DNA of 64,000 bases from Spirochaetia bacterium (GTDB taxonomy: Bacteria > Spirochaetota > Spirochaetia > Treponematales > Treponemataceae): positions 1 through 64,000 of the forward strand of contig CAAGGF010000064.1 in assembly GCA_900769325.1 (NCBI GenBank), given 5' to 3'. Shown here piece by piece: positions 7,965 through 16,323 of the stretch. The notes under the pieces are model-generated. The model did not search any database, was not told the DNA's origin, and saw only the letters and a list, made by a program, of their open reading frames with translations. Both the position numbers and the translations under genes were made by a program. Position 1 is the stretch's first letter. Each line of letters opens with the position of its first letter.

Positions 7965-9761
7965 ATGTTCATACACAAAACAAAAATAGTCTGCTCAATA
8001 GGTCCTGCATGCAACAATGATGAAACAATCCGCCAGATGATAAAAGCCGGAATGAGCATCGCACGCTTTAATTTTTCACACGGAACTCACCAATGGCACA
8101 AAGAAGCAATGGACCGCGTAAAAAGAATTTCAGACAGTCTTGAAGTTCCTGTAGCCATTCTTCTTGATACAAAAGGACCGGAAATCCGAACCGGCGACAT
8201 TCTTCCAGAAAAAAACATCGTCTTTTATCCCGGTCAAAAAGTAGAAGTCGTAACTGACGGCTCTTTATGCACAAATGAATCAAAAAATTCTATCTGTCAT
8301 ATAAGCATTTCATGGAAAGATGCTACAAAAAAACTTTTTCCAGGTGCAAAAATCCTCATCGCCGACGGTTTAATCGAACTTTATGTCGATTCAATCCAAA
8401 ACGAAAAAATTTTATGCACTGCAAAAAACCATGGAGAAATCGGAAGCAAAAAAAATGTAAATTTAATCGGAGTTCACGCAGGTCTTCCAATCATGTCAGA
8501 AAAAGACAGGGAAGATTTAAAATTCGGAATTGAACAGGACATCGATTTTGTTGCAGCAAGTTTTGTAAGTTTCCCGGAAGAAATCGTAGAAATCCGTAAT
8601 TATTTAAAATCGTTAAATTCAACGGCAAAAATCATTGCAAAAATTGAAAACGAAGAAGGCCTTAATAATATAGAACAAATTGTAATGGAAGCAGACGGAG
8701 TTATGGTTGCCAGGGGAGATTTAGGAGTTCAGCTTCCAACAGAAAAAATTCCTCTTGCACAAAAAGCAATAATAAGATGCTGCAGAAAAGCAGGAAAACC
8801 TGTAATAACGGCAACTCAAATGCTTGATTCCATGATTTTAAATCCACGGCCAACTCGGGCAGAACTTACAGATGTTTCAAATGCAGTTTTCGACGGGACA
8901 GATGCCGTAATGCTGAGCGGAGAAACAGCTGGCGGAAAATACCCTGTTGAAGCCGTAAAAACCATGGCTCTCATCACACACACGACAGAACAATCCGACG
9001 AATACCTTTTACGAATGAAACAGGCTGATTCTTCATACATTCCCGGACAAGATATCGGTCACATGGTAACTCACAGTGCATATAAACTTGCAAGAAACAT
9101 AAATGCAAAAGCCATTATAATCCCGACTCTTCACGGAAATACCGCAAGAATGATTGGAAGTTTTCGCCCGGAACAAATCGTAATCGCCGTTACGCCGGAC
9201 AAAAAAGTTTCAAGGCAGCTTATGATTCAATGGGGCGTTTCTCCAGTTTTATGCCGGGTTGCAAACGATTCAGAAATGATGATTCAAAACGCAATAAAAC
9301 TCGCATTAGACTGCAAGGCAATAAACCTTTCCGACAAAATCGTAATGTGTGCAGGAATTCCGATTTCTTCACCGTTAATGGTAAACACGATAAAAGTCAT
9401 CATCGCAGGAAACATAATATCTCGCGGTACAAATTTCGGTTTCCTCAATTCAGAAAAAAAACGCGCTTCAGGAAGAATTCTTCAGGTTCAGGAAATAAAC
9501 GACCTTCACACAACAGTAAGAACCAGAAAACACCTTATTTTAGTCTGCTGGCGAATCACCGAAGAATTAACTCCCCTAATCAGAATTGCAGACGGAATCA
9601 TCGCAGAATCAGGATGTGATCTTTCGCAAGAAATGCTTTCATTGATAAATCCAAATCTCGTATGGATTACAAATACTCAGGATGCCCTCAAAAACCTTGA
9701 AAATGATTTAAGCGTCACAATCGACGGAGAACAGGGCTTAATATACGAAGGAATAATTTAA
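7965..9761 (+). CDS. pyk: pyruvate kinase with C-terminal extension
   Basis: Final ATP-forming step of glycolysis (PEP + ADP to pyruvate + ATP). Residues 1 to about 475 match the family throughout: KIVCSIGPA, FNFSHG, DTKGPEIR, KIENEEG, the signature MVARGDLGVQ, TATQMLDSM, and SGETAGGKYPVEAV. The 598-residue protein carries about 115 extra C-terminal residues resembling the phosphohistidine swivelling domain of PEP-utilising enzymes (final VTIDGEQGLIYEG), but the usual His-containing GGxTxHAA motif is replaced by SGCDLSQEM, so it is probably structural or regulatory. Overlaps the next gene by one base (TAATG). There is no ribosome binding site; see the promoter entry. Confidence 0.95.
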   Translation: MFIHKTKIVCSIGPACNNDETIRQMIKAGMSIARFNFSHGTHQWHKEAMDRVKRISDSLEVPVAILLDTKGPEIRTGDILPEKNIVFYPGQKVEVVTDGSLCTNESKNSICHISISWKDATKKLFPGAKILIADGLIELYVDSIQNEKILCTAKNHGEIGSKKNVNLIGVHAGLPIMSEKDREDLKFGIEQDIDFVAASFVSFPEEIVEIRNYLKSLNSTAKIIAKIENEEGLNNIEQIVMEADGVMVARGDLGVQLPTEKIPLAQKAIIRCCRKAGKPVITATQMLDSMILNPRPTRAELTDVSNAVFDGTDAVMLSGETAGGKYPVEAVKTMALITHTTEQSDEYLLRMKQADSSYIPGQDIGHMVTHSAYKLARNINAKAIIIPTLHGNTARMIGSFRPEQIVIAVTPDKKVSRQLMIQWGVSPVLCRVANDSEMMIQNAIKLALDCKAINLSDKIVMCAGIPISSPLMVNTIKVIIAGNIISRGTNFGFLNSEKKRASGRILQVQEINDLHTTVRTRKHLILVCWRITEELTPLIRIADGIIAESGCDLSQEMLSLINPNLVWITNTQDALKNLENDLSVTIDGEQGLIYEGII

Positions 9762-10675
9762 TGAAAATTACATTAATGGGAACAGGAACAAGTCAGGGGG
9801 TTCCGGCAATCGCCTGCAAATGTCCTGTATGCACTTCAAAAGACAGACACGACAAAAGACTCAGATGTTCTGCTCTCGTAGAAAATAAAAATTCAGACGG
9901 AACAACTACAAAAATTCTCATAGACATAGGCCCTGAATTTAGAATTCAGGCATTAAAATATAAAATCGACTTTTTAGATGCCGTTCTTCTCACTCACGGT
10001 CATGCAGACCACATTTACGGGCTTGACGACATAAGAATTTTCAGCCACACACAATCATGCGGTTCAGGAACAAATCCCTGCAAAAATGAAACTCCAGGAA
10101 AAGGACTTCCTTTTTACGCAAACAAGCAGACTTTAAAAGATGTTTTTCACAGATTCGACTACATTTTCATGGAAACTCAAATCGGCGGCGGAAAACCTAA
10201 AATTTACCTTCAAAATATCAATAAACTAACAGAAGAAAAACCTTTAAAAATCGGCGATATCGAAATTCTTCCAATTCCAATGCGTCACGGAAAACTTCAC
10301 TCAAACGGTTATATGTTTTCTGTTTTCAAAAAAAATGAAAAACATTCTATTCTTTATTTGACAGATTGCAGTTCAATCTGCGAAAAAGGCTTTAAAATAA
10401 TCCTTGAAAAAGGCGGAATAATCGACTATGCGGTGATTGACGGTCTAAGGGAAGAAGAACACGCAACTCATTTCAGTTACTACCAAGCTCTTGAAGCCGG
10501 TCTTAAAATCAATGCAAAGCACATCTACCTTACCCACATAACTCATCAGCACACAAACCAAGAAATTGCCAGTTTACTTGATGAAAAACTTGAAGAGCTT
10601 GGCATAAAAGAACAATTTTACCTTGAAAACAGAACCGCCCTTCCCGGCTACGACGGATTAAAACTCAAAATATAA
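9761..10675 (+). CDS. MBL-fold metallohydrolase, PhnP-like
   Basis: The 304-residue beta-lactamase-fold hydrolase begins MKITLMGTGTSQGVP and has the HGHADH zinc ligands near residue 80, a later PMRHGK and TDCSS, and a C-terminal YLTHITHQ. An early Cys cluster (CKCPVCTS) resembles the structural zinc site of PhnP-type cyclic phosphodiesterases. The substrate is unknown; a phosphodiester or cyclic phosphate is likely from the family. It starts on the last base of the pyk stop and is probably translated by coupling. A shared terminator follows. Confidence 0.8.
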   Translation: MKITLMGTGTSQGVPAIACKCPVCTSKDRHDKRLRCSALVENKNSDGTTTKILIDIGPEFRIQALKYKIDFLDAVLLTHGHADHIYGLDDIRIFSHTQSCGSGTNPCKNETPGKGLPFYANKQTLKDVFHRFDYIFMETQIGGGKPKIYLQNINKLTEEKPLKIGDIEILPIPMRHGKLHSNGYMFSVFKKNEKHSILYLTDCSSICEKGFKIILEKGGIIDYAVIDGLREEEHATHFSYYQALEAGLKINAKHIYLTHITHQHTNQEIASLLDEKLEELGIKEQFYLENRTALPGYDGLKLKI

Positions 10676-10689
10676 GGTTACGCATAAAA

Positions 10690-10718
10690 AAAACACCTCA
10701 GAAAAACTGAAGTGTTTT
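10690..10718. terminator. bidirectional terminator between the MBL gene and rpmB
   Basis: Arms AAAACACCTCAG and CTGAAGTGTTTT (one mismatch) around a five-base A loop, with an A run on the left and Ts on the right, placed between two convergent genes. Confidence 0.75.
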
Positions 10719-10767
10719 ACAAATACGCAAAATTAAAAGATTTTAAATAAGAAGCGTACTATAAATT

Positions 10768-10992
10768 TTATTTAGCTGCTTCTGCAACCAGTTTTGGAAC
10801 ACGCACTTTTTTTACGAGAAAATCGCTTCTAAGACAGCGTGTACAAACTGTCAATGTAATAGAACGACCATCGATAACAGTCTTTACGCTTACAAGATTT
10901 GGTCGCCAAGTTCTTTTAGTATGATTGTAAGATTTAGAAACCTTGTTACCGTGCTGAACGCCTTTGCAGCAAATATCACAACTTCTAGACAT
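10768..10992 (-). CDS. rpmB: 50S ribosomal protein L28
   Basis: Large-subunit ribosomal protein. The 74-residue product starts MSRSCDICCKGVQHGN and contains two Cys pairs (CDIC and CTRC), i.e. the zinc-binding form of L28, plus the conserved RTWRPNL segment. ATG 10992 is preceded by AAGGTAGG at good spacing; the longer reading from 11019 has no such site. It has its own strong promoter in the gap behind uvrB, so expression is independent of the DNA-repair operon. Confidence 0.95.
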   Translation of the reverse strand: MSRSCDICCKGVQHGNKVSKSYNHTKRTWRPNLVSVKTVIDGRSITLTVCTRCLRSDFLVKKVRVPKLVAEAAK

Positions 10993-11033
10993 ATTTATAC
11001 CTACCTTAATAGATTTCAATAATTAGTTTTAAT

Positions 11034-11062
11034 ATGATATTAAATTTATAACTCAATGTCAA
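11034..11062 (-). promoter_or_regulatory. strong promoter of rpmB
   Basis: Minus strand TTGACA (11062-11057), 17-base spacer, TATCAT (11039-11034). A second, inverted TTGACA at 11070-11075 forms a TGTCAA/TTGACA dyad around the -35 region. The -35 begins 20 bases after the uvrB stop. Confidence 0.85.
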
Positions 11063-11081
11063 TATGTGTCTTGACATTTGT

Positions 11082-13079
11082 TCAGCGTTTATCGAATTTT
11101 TCAAGTTCAAGAATCTGGTCACGATATGCGGCAGCCTGTTCGTATTCAAGACGCTCTGCACACTCTGACATTTCTTTTTTCAAGGCATCGATTAATTTTT
11201 TACGCTGTTTTTTATCAAAAATATTTACAGACTTTTTAAGCGTTGAAAGAGTCAGTTTTGCATTTTCTTCTGCATCTTCTTTCTGATGCTCAAGAATATC
11301 CTGAATTTCTTTTTTGACAGTTTTCGGTTCAATTCCGTGAGCTTTATTGTACGCTTCCTGAACAGAACGGCGATGTTTTGTTTCATCAATTGCTTCTTTC
11401 ATCGCATCACTCATTCTGTCTGCATACATCACAACCATTCCGCTTGCATTTCTTGCCGCCCGCCCTATAATCTGAATCAAAGAAGTTGCCGAACGCAAAA
11501 AACCGATTTTATCTGCATCCAAAAGTGCAATAAACGAAACTTCAGGAAGGTCAATTCCTTCTCGCAAAAGATTAATTCCGATTAAAACATCGATTTCACC
11601 GGTTCTAAGCGATTTTAAAATTTCAACGCGCTCAAAAGTGTCTATTTCAGAATGAATGTATTTTACTTTTAAATTCAATTCTGATAGATAATCTGTCAAA
11701 TCTTCAGCCATTTTTTTAGTCAGCGTCAAAACAAGACTTCTTTCATTTTTTTCAATCCGTTCTTTTATTTCGCGATAAATATCTTCCATTTGCCCTTCTG
11801 TAGGACGAACTTCAACAATCGGATCCAAAAGTCCTGTCGGGCGGATAAGCTGTTCAACAACTTGAGTAGATTTTTCAATTTCTTCTTTGCGCGGAGTTGC
11901 AGTAACATAAATTACCTGATTGAGCATTTTTGAAAATTCATCAAATTTTAGCGGACGGTTGTCAAGTGCGCTCGGAAGTCTGAATCCAAAATCGACAAGA
12001 TTCTGTTTACGGCTTCTGTCGCCTTCGTACATTGCACCAATCTGCGGAACTGAAACATGCGCTTCATCAATCATGCACAAAAAATCTGACGGGAAATAAT
12101 GCAAAAGAGTTGCAGGCGGCTCACCTTTTTTTCTGTTGGAAATAGGAGCAGAATAATTTTCGATTCCTGAACAGTACCCCATTTCTTTCATCATTTCGAT
12201 GTCATAAGTTACTCTCGTTTTAAGCCGTTCAGCCTCAAACAATTTTTTTTCCGCATTTAAAACTTCAAGCCGCTCATCAAGTTCTTTTTGAATTCTTTCT
12301 GTCGCAGAATAAAGTTCTTCTTTTGGAATTACGAAATTTTTTGCAGGATAAATAAAAGTTTCATCAAGTTCTTCCGTGATTTTTCCTGAAACGACATTGA
12401 ACCGCTTTATGGAAACAACTTCTTCCCAATCAAGTTCAATTCTGTACGCTTCGTCAAATTCCATGTAAGGCGGATAAATTTCGATTATGTCGCCGCGAAT
12501 CCTGAAATTTCCGCGTTCCAAAACCATGTCATTTCTGTTGTATTGAACCTGAGTAAGCGAAAGAGCCAGTTTGTGAGTGTCCAAAGAAGAACCTTTTTCA
12601 ATATGAACCCGCATGCTTTTGTAAAGTTCTGGAAGACCAAGTCCGTAAATGCAGGAAACAGTTGCAATTACAATTACATCGCGACGCTCCATAAGGCTGT
12701 AAGTTGCTTTCATTTTTAACTGGTCGATTTCTTTATTGATTGAAGCATCTTTTTCGATATACAAATCGCGTGCAGGAACATACGCTTCAGGCTGATAATA
12801 ATCGTAATACGAAACGAAATATTCAACTGCATTATTCGGGAAAAAAGATTTAAATTCACGGTAAAGCTGAGCCGAAAGAGTTTTATTGTGGCTGATGATT
12901 AAAGTCGGTTTCTGAACTTTCTCGATTATTTTTGCCATCGTAAAGGTTTTCCCAGATCCTGTAACGCCTTTTAAAGTCTGAAATTTATCGCCGCGCAAAA
13001 TGCCTTCACTCAATTTTTCAATTGCCTCTCCCTGATCTCCGCCCGGTTCAAATGGAGATTCTACACAAAATTTTCGCAT
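11082..13079 (-). CDS. uvrB: excinuclease ABC subunit B
   Basis: DNA-damage verification helicase of nucleotide excision repair; partner of UvrA and UvrC. The 665-residue protein has the full family length and architecture: Walker A GVTGSGKT at 38-45, the beta-hairpin YYDYYQPEAYVP, the DEAH-like CMIDEAHVSVPQ, helicase motifs VLIGINLLREGIDLPEVS and QIIGRAARN, and the C-terminal UVR motif that contacts UvrC. It lies one base after the preceding phosphatase-like gene on the minus strand, so htrA, the phosphatase-like gene and uvrB probably form one operon. uvrA and uvrC are not in the window. Confidence 0.97.
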   Translation of the reverse strand: MRKFCVESPFEPGGDQGEAIEKLSEGILRGDKFQTLKGVTGSGKTFTMAKIIEKVQKPTLIISHNKTLSAQLYREFKSFFPNNAVEYFVSYYDYYQPEAYVPARDLYIEKDASINKEIDQLKMKATYSLMERRDVIVIATVSCIYGLGLPELYKSMRVHIEKGSSLDTHKLALSLTQVQYNRNDMVLERGNFRIRGDIIEIYPPYMEFDEAYRIELDWEEVVSIKRFNVVSGKITEELDETFIYPAKNFVIPKEELYSATERIQKELDERLEVLNAEKKLFEAERLKTRVTYDIEMMKEMGYCSGIENYSAPISNRKKGEPPATLLHYFPSDFLCMIDEAHVSVPQIGAMYEGDRSRKQNLVDFGFRLPSALDNRPLKFDEFSKMLNQVIYVTATPRKEEIEKSTQVVEQLIRPTGLLDPIVEVRPTEGQMEDIYREIKERIEKNERSLVLTLTKKMAEDLTDYLSELNLKVKYIHSEIDTFERVEILKSLRTGEIDVLIGINLLREGIDLPEVSFIALLDADKIGFLRSATSLIQIIGRAARNASGMVVMYADRMSDAMKEAIDETKHRRSVQEAYNKAHGIEPKTVKKEIQDILEHQKEDAEENAKLTLSTLKKSVNIFDKKQRKKLIDALKKEMSECAERLEYEQAAAYRDQILELEKFDKR

Positions 13080-13080
13080 A

Positions 13081-14982
13081 TTAAACCACCTTTTTTATAA
13101 ATTCGTCAATTTGAGATTCTGAAAGAACTCCAGATTTCACAAAATGTTCTTTCAAAAGTTTTTTAAAATCAAGTTTTTCATCAAATTCTTGAAGCGACAA
13201 AAGAGTCTGAATTGATTTTCGAATGCAGCCCGGTCCGCGATATTCCAAAAGTCCCATATTAATAGAAGAACAATAATCTTTTTCAACGCTATCCCATGAA
13301 GAGCCGCACAAAAGCGAAAGAACTGCAGAAACAACTCCTGTTCTATCCGTTCCGATTGCACAATGAATCAAAAAATTTCCAGAATTCAAGTTTATGAATT
13401 CCACGATTTTTTTAATTCCCTCTGCAAAAACAAAAGAATCCGGTTTTTCATAACAGACAGAATAACTTAACTGCGTGATATAAAGAATTTTTTTATTTTC
13501 GATTATTTTTTCATAAAACGAAGGCATTCTGTAAGTCGGGCTTTGAAGGGAATCATCAGAAAGATTTATATCGCATGAAATTTTATTTTCTTCACATAAT
13601 GACCAAAGCTCTTGAAGGCGTTTTTCACTGGTGTCCGAAATATTTTTTTTATCGTCTTTATACGGATGAAAAGAACGGAAAAGATGATTCGTTCCCGGAA
13701 GTTTCCTGAAATTTGAAATCTGCATTTGCCCGTCCTTTGCTGAAAGGTCAAAATCTGAAAGTTTCTTCACGGATTTTGCTTTTGAAAGAAGCGAAGTAAT
13801 TTTTTTTTCATCCTGAAAAGAATAAATCAAAACTAAAAACTTTTTTCCGGGAGAAGACTCGTTGAATTTCTGGTAAACATAACCGTCTGGAACAAAATCC
13901 GGCGGAGAAATCATTTTTCCATTAACTTTAAAATTGTAACTTGGCTGCCCGGACTGATTTACAGAAGAAAGATTTTTGTACTCTGCATAACAGAACCAAA
14001 ATCCTCTTTCATCGTAAAAAAGATTTATGTGCTCACCTGAATAATTTCCGTCGTGGTCGTTAATCCCTGAATTAAAACATGCCTTGAGGGAATCGACTTT
14101 TTTTTGATAAAATTTTTCGCTGAACAAAATAACAAAACGTTTTTTTTCAGGTTCGTCTTTAAAACATTTTAAAAATTCTTCATCTGACGGATAAAAATCA
14201 AGATTTTTTACATTTTTTATATTCTCTTTCTTTTCAAAAACGAATTTTATCTCTTTTCCATCTTCTATTAAAATTTCTTCTGAAGCGATAATATTTTTTT
14301 TATCGTCGAGAAGAAAAATTTCCTTGTAACCGGGACAAATTCCAGAAATTTTTGCAAAATTATTTTCAAGTTTTTGCGGAAAAGAAAGAAAGTCGTTTAC
14401 ATAAACATAAAAACCGCCTTCAATTTTAGAAGAAACAGAAACCTCTCCCGGCAAAAAAACATAATCGTTTTTTGACCTTCCGTACGGAAAAGAAAATCCT
14501 TTAAGTTCGCCCGAAAGTTTATTTATGTCAAAAAGGCAAAAATCACACGAAGAGTCCACTGCATTTTTGATTACAGAAAATCTTCCGTCGCGGAAAAGGT
14601 CGTCCAAATCAAAAATGTTTAAAATTTCATACAAAACAGACGCAAAAGAAGTTTCATTTTTTTTGGGAGAAACAAAAATTTTTTCTTTTTCCTCAGAATC
14701 AAAAACAGAACGAAGAAGAAATTTTTTTACAGAATTTTCATTTTCATCAAAAAATTCTACAGAAGTGATGCATTTTTTTCCAATGAGAATTTTTTCAAAA
14801 ACTACAGAAACATCCTCATCATCTTTTAATTCTTTTTTCCAGACGATTTTTTCGATTTTTTCTGATAATCCTGAATATGAAATGTAAATTTTTGCATACT
14901 TTATTGAAGAAAATTTTACATCGGGCGTAAAAAGCGGAAATTTAAATTTTACTTCAACTGAACAAAACGATTTTTTTTTCAT
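13081..14982 (-). CDS. large protein with C-terminal tyrosine/dual-specificity phosphatase domain
   Basis: About 633 residues. The last 200 contain the phosphatase P-loop HCAIGTDRTG (Cys about 541, Arg about 547), with upstream FRSFHP and a downstream EYRG segment as in the Y_phosphatase3/SIW14 group. The first 430 residues are not recognisable to me: beta-rich by appearance, no obvious signal peptide, several short aromatic-rich segments that might bind carbohydrate or protein. The substrate could be phosphotyrosine, inositol phosphate or another phosphoester. Start: ATG 14982 lies eight bases after the htrA stop; an in-frame ATG at 15009 overlaps htrA; neither has a clear binding site, so coupling to htrA is likely. 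Followed by uvrB after one base. Confidence 0.65.
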   Translation of the reverse strand: MKKKSFCSVEVKFKFPLFTPDVKFSSIKYAKIYISYSGLSEKIEKIVWKKELKDDEDVSVVFEKILIGKKCITSVEFFDENENSVKKFLLRSVFDSEEKEKIFVSPKKNETSFASVLYEILNIFDLDDLFRDGRFSVIKNAVDSSCDFCLFDINKLSGELKGFSFPYGRSKNDYVFLPGEVSVSSKIEGGFYVYVNDFLSFPQKLENNFAKISGICPGYKEIFLLDDKKNIIASEEILIEDGKEIKFVFEKKENIKNVKNLDFYPSDEEFLKCFKDEPEKKRFVILFSEKFYQKKVDSLKACFNSGINDHDGNYSGEHINLFYDERGFWFCYAEYKNLSSVNQSGQPSYNFKVNGKMISPPDFVPDGYVYQKFNESSPGKKFLVLIYSFQDEKKITSLLSKAKSVKKLSDFDLSAKDGQMQISNFRKLPGTNHLFRSFHPYKDDKKNISDTSEKRLQELWSLCEENKISCDINLSDDSLQSPTYRMPSFYEKIIENKKILYITQLSYSVCYEKPDSFVFAEGIKKIVEFINLNSGNFLIHCAIGTDRTGVVSAVLSLLCGSSWDSVEKDYCSSINMGLLEYRGPGCIRKSIQTLLSLQEFDEKLDFKKLLKEHFVKSGVLSESQIDEFIKKVV

Positions 14983-14989
14983 AATTAAA

Positions 14990-16222
14990 TCATTCAGCAA
15001 GAACGACATTAAATTTCAAATCTTTTTTATCCCTGTGAACCGTGACAGAAATTTCATCGCCTGGAAGTTTGTTTTCCAAAACTGAATAATAATCGGCAAT
15101 CGACATAATCGAAATTCCGTCTATCTGAGTAATAATGTCTCCGCCTAAATAAATGATTGAAGCATTATAACGAACGGCTTTTGTTCCGCCTTTAAGGCCT
15201 GCATTTTCAGCATTTCCGCCTTTTACAACTTGAGAAACTAAAAGTCCGCGGTTGATGTCAAGTCCTGCGTAAAGTGCAATTCTGTTTGTAAGCTGAACAA
15301 CCTGTATCTCCATAGTTCCACGCCTTACTTTTCCGTATTTCATTAAATCACTTGCAACCCTGACAGCCGTTTCTGAAGGAACTGCAAACCCGATTCCTGC
15401 ATTGCTTCCGCTTGAAGAATAAATCATCGTGTTGATTCCAATCATTTTTCCGCTCGTAGTTAGCAAAGGTCCGCCTGAATTTCCAGGATTAATTGCGGAA
15501 TCAGTCTGAATCATATTTCGAATTATTCTGTCGTTTGAATTTTTTATGGGGCGTCCTAAAGCAGAAACAATTCCAGTTGTCATAGTTCTGTCTAAACCGT
15601 AAGGATTTCCGATTGCAATTACACGCTGACCGACTTTTAACTTTGTAGAATCCCCGAACGGAATCGTTTTTAACTGCATTCCTTCCGGCGGGTCAAATTT
15701 TATAACTGCAAGGTCACTATCTTTATCAAGTCCTACGATTTTTGCTTCAAATTGAGTTCCGTCCGAAAGTGAAACATAAATTTTTGAAGCATTGTTCACG
15801 ACATGAACATTCGTAAGGACATAACCGTTTTTGTCGATAATTGAACCGGAACCGCTTCCTCCGTCTTCAACAACAGGCTCAAGAAACCAGTTCACGCCTA
15901 CAACCTGCGTATTTATATTTACAACAGCTTCATTACAAAGATTATAGACATTTATATTCTGTATTTCATCCTGGGTATAGCCTTCATTTTTTGAATTTGA
16001 GGAAATAACAGAATCCGATTCAGAAGTTTCTGAAGTGATTTTAAAAATATTTTCATCAGTCCCGGTGTTTTCAACAGAGGCTTCAAAAGAAACAGATGCA
16101 TTGTTTTCTGAAGATTTTTTTTCAGTAAAGAAGAATTTTGAAAGTAAAAGTGCAAAAAGGGCCCCAAAAACTAGAGTGCACACCGAAAAAAAGACAACCT
16201 GATTTTTTGTATAAAGTTTCAT
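14990..16222 (-). CDS. htrA: HtrA/DegP-like serine protease, membrane anchored, single PDZ
   Basis: Envelope quality-control protease. The 410-residue protein starts with one transmembrane helix (residues about 9-33), then a Ser/Glu-rich linker, a trypsin-like domain with catalytic His140 (TNVHVV), Asp170 (DSDLAV) and Ser249 (NPGNSGGP), and a C-terminal PDZ domain ending at 410. This is the DegS/HtrA layout rather than two-PDZ DegP. The promoter lies directly upstream and predicts a leaderless message. First gene of an apparent operon with the phosphatase-like gene and uvrB. Confidence 0.92.
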   Translation of the reverse strand: MKLYTKNQVVFFSVCTLVFGALFALLLSKFFFTEKKSSENNASVSFEASVENTGTDENIFKITSETSESDSVISSNSKNEGYTQDEIQNINVYNLCNEAVVNINTQVVGVNWFLEPVVEDGGSGSGSIIDKNGYVLTNVHVVNNASKIYVSLSDGTQFEAKIVGLDKDSDLAVIKFDPPEGMQLKTIPFGDSTKLKVGQRVIAIGNPYGLDRTMTTGIVSALGRPIKNSNDRIIRNMIQTDSAINPGNSGGPLLTTSGKMIGINTMIYSSSGSNAGIGFAVPSETAVRVASDLMKYGKVRRGTMEIQVVQLTNRIALYAGLDINRGLLVSQVVKGGNAENAGLKGGTKAVRYNASIIYLGGDIITQIDGISIMSIADYYSVLENKLPGDEISVTVHRDKKDLKFNVVLAE

Positions 16223-16228
16223 AGAACA

Positions 16229-16257
16229 ATCTTACAGTTTTTAGCCGTTCAGTTCAA
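16229..16257 (-). promoter_or_regulatory. promoter of htrA with predicted start at the ATG
   Basis: Minus strand TTGAAC (16257-16252), 17-base spacer, TAAGAT (16234-16229), then exactly six bases to the ATG at 16222. No ribosome binding site is present, so the mRNA would start at or next to the start codon. Confidence 0.65.
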
Positions 16258-16288
16258 TCTGAAATCTATGCTGATTTTTTTCGAGACC

Positions 16289-16317
16289 TTGAAATTAGAT
16301 AATTTTTAAACTAAAAT
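16289..16317 (+). promoter_or_regulatory. promoter of the 16324 gene with predicted start at the ATG
   Basis: TTGAAA at 16289-16294, 17-base spacer, TAAAAT at 16312-16317, six bases to ATG 16324. There is no Shine-Dalgarno sequence. It is divergent from the htrA promoter, 31 bases away. Confidence 0.65.
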
Positions 16318-16323
16318 TGAAGA

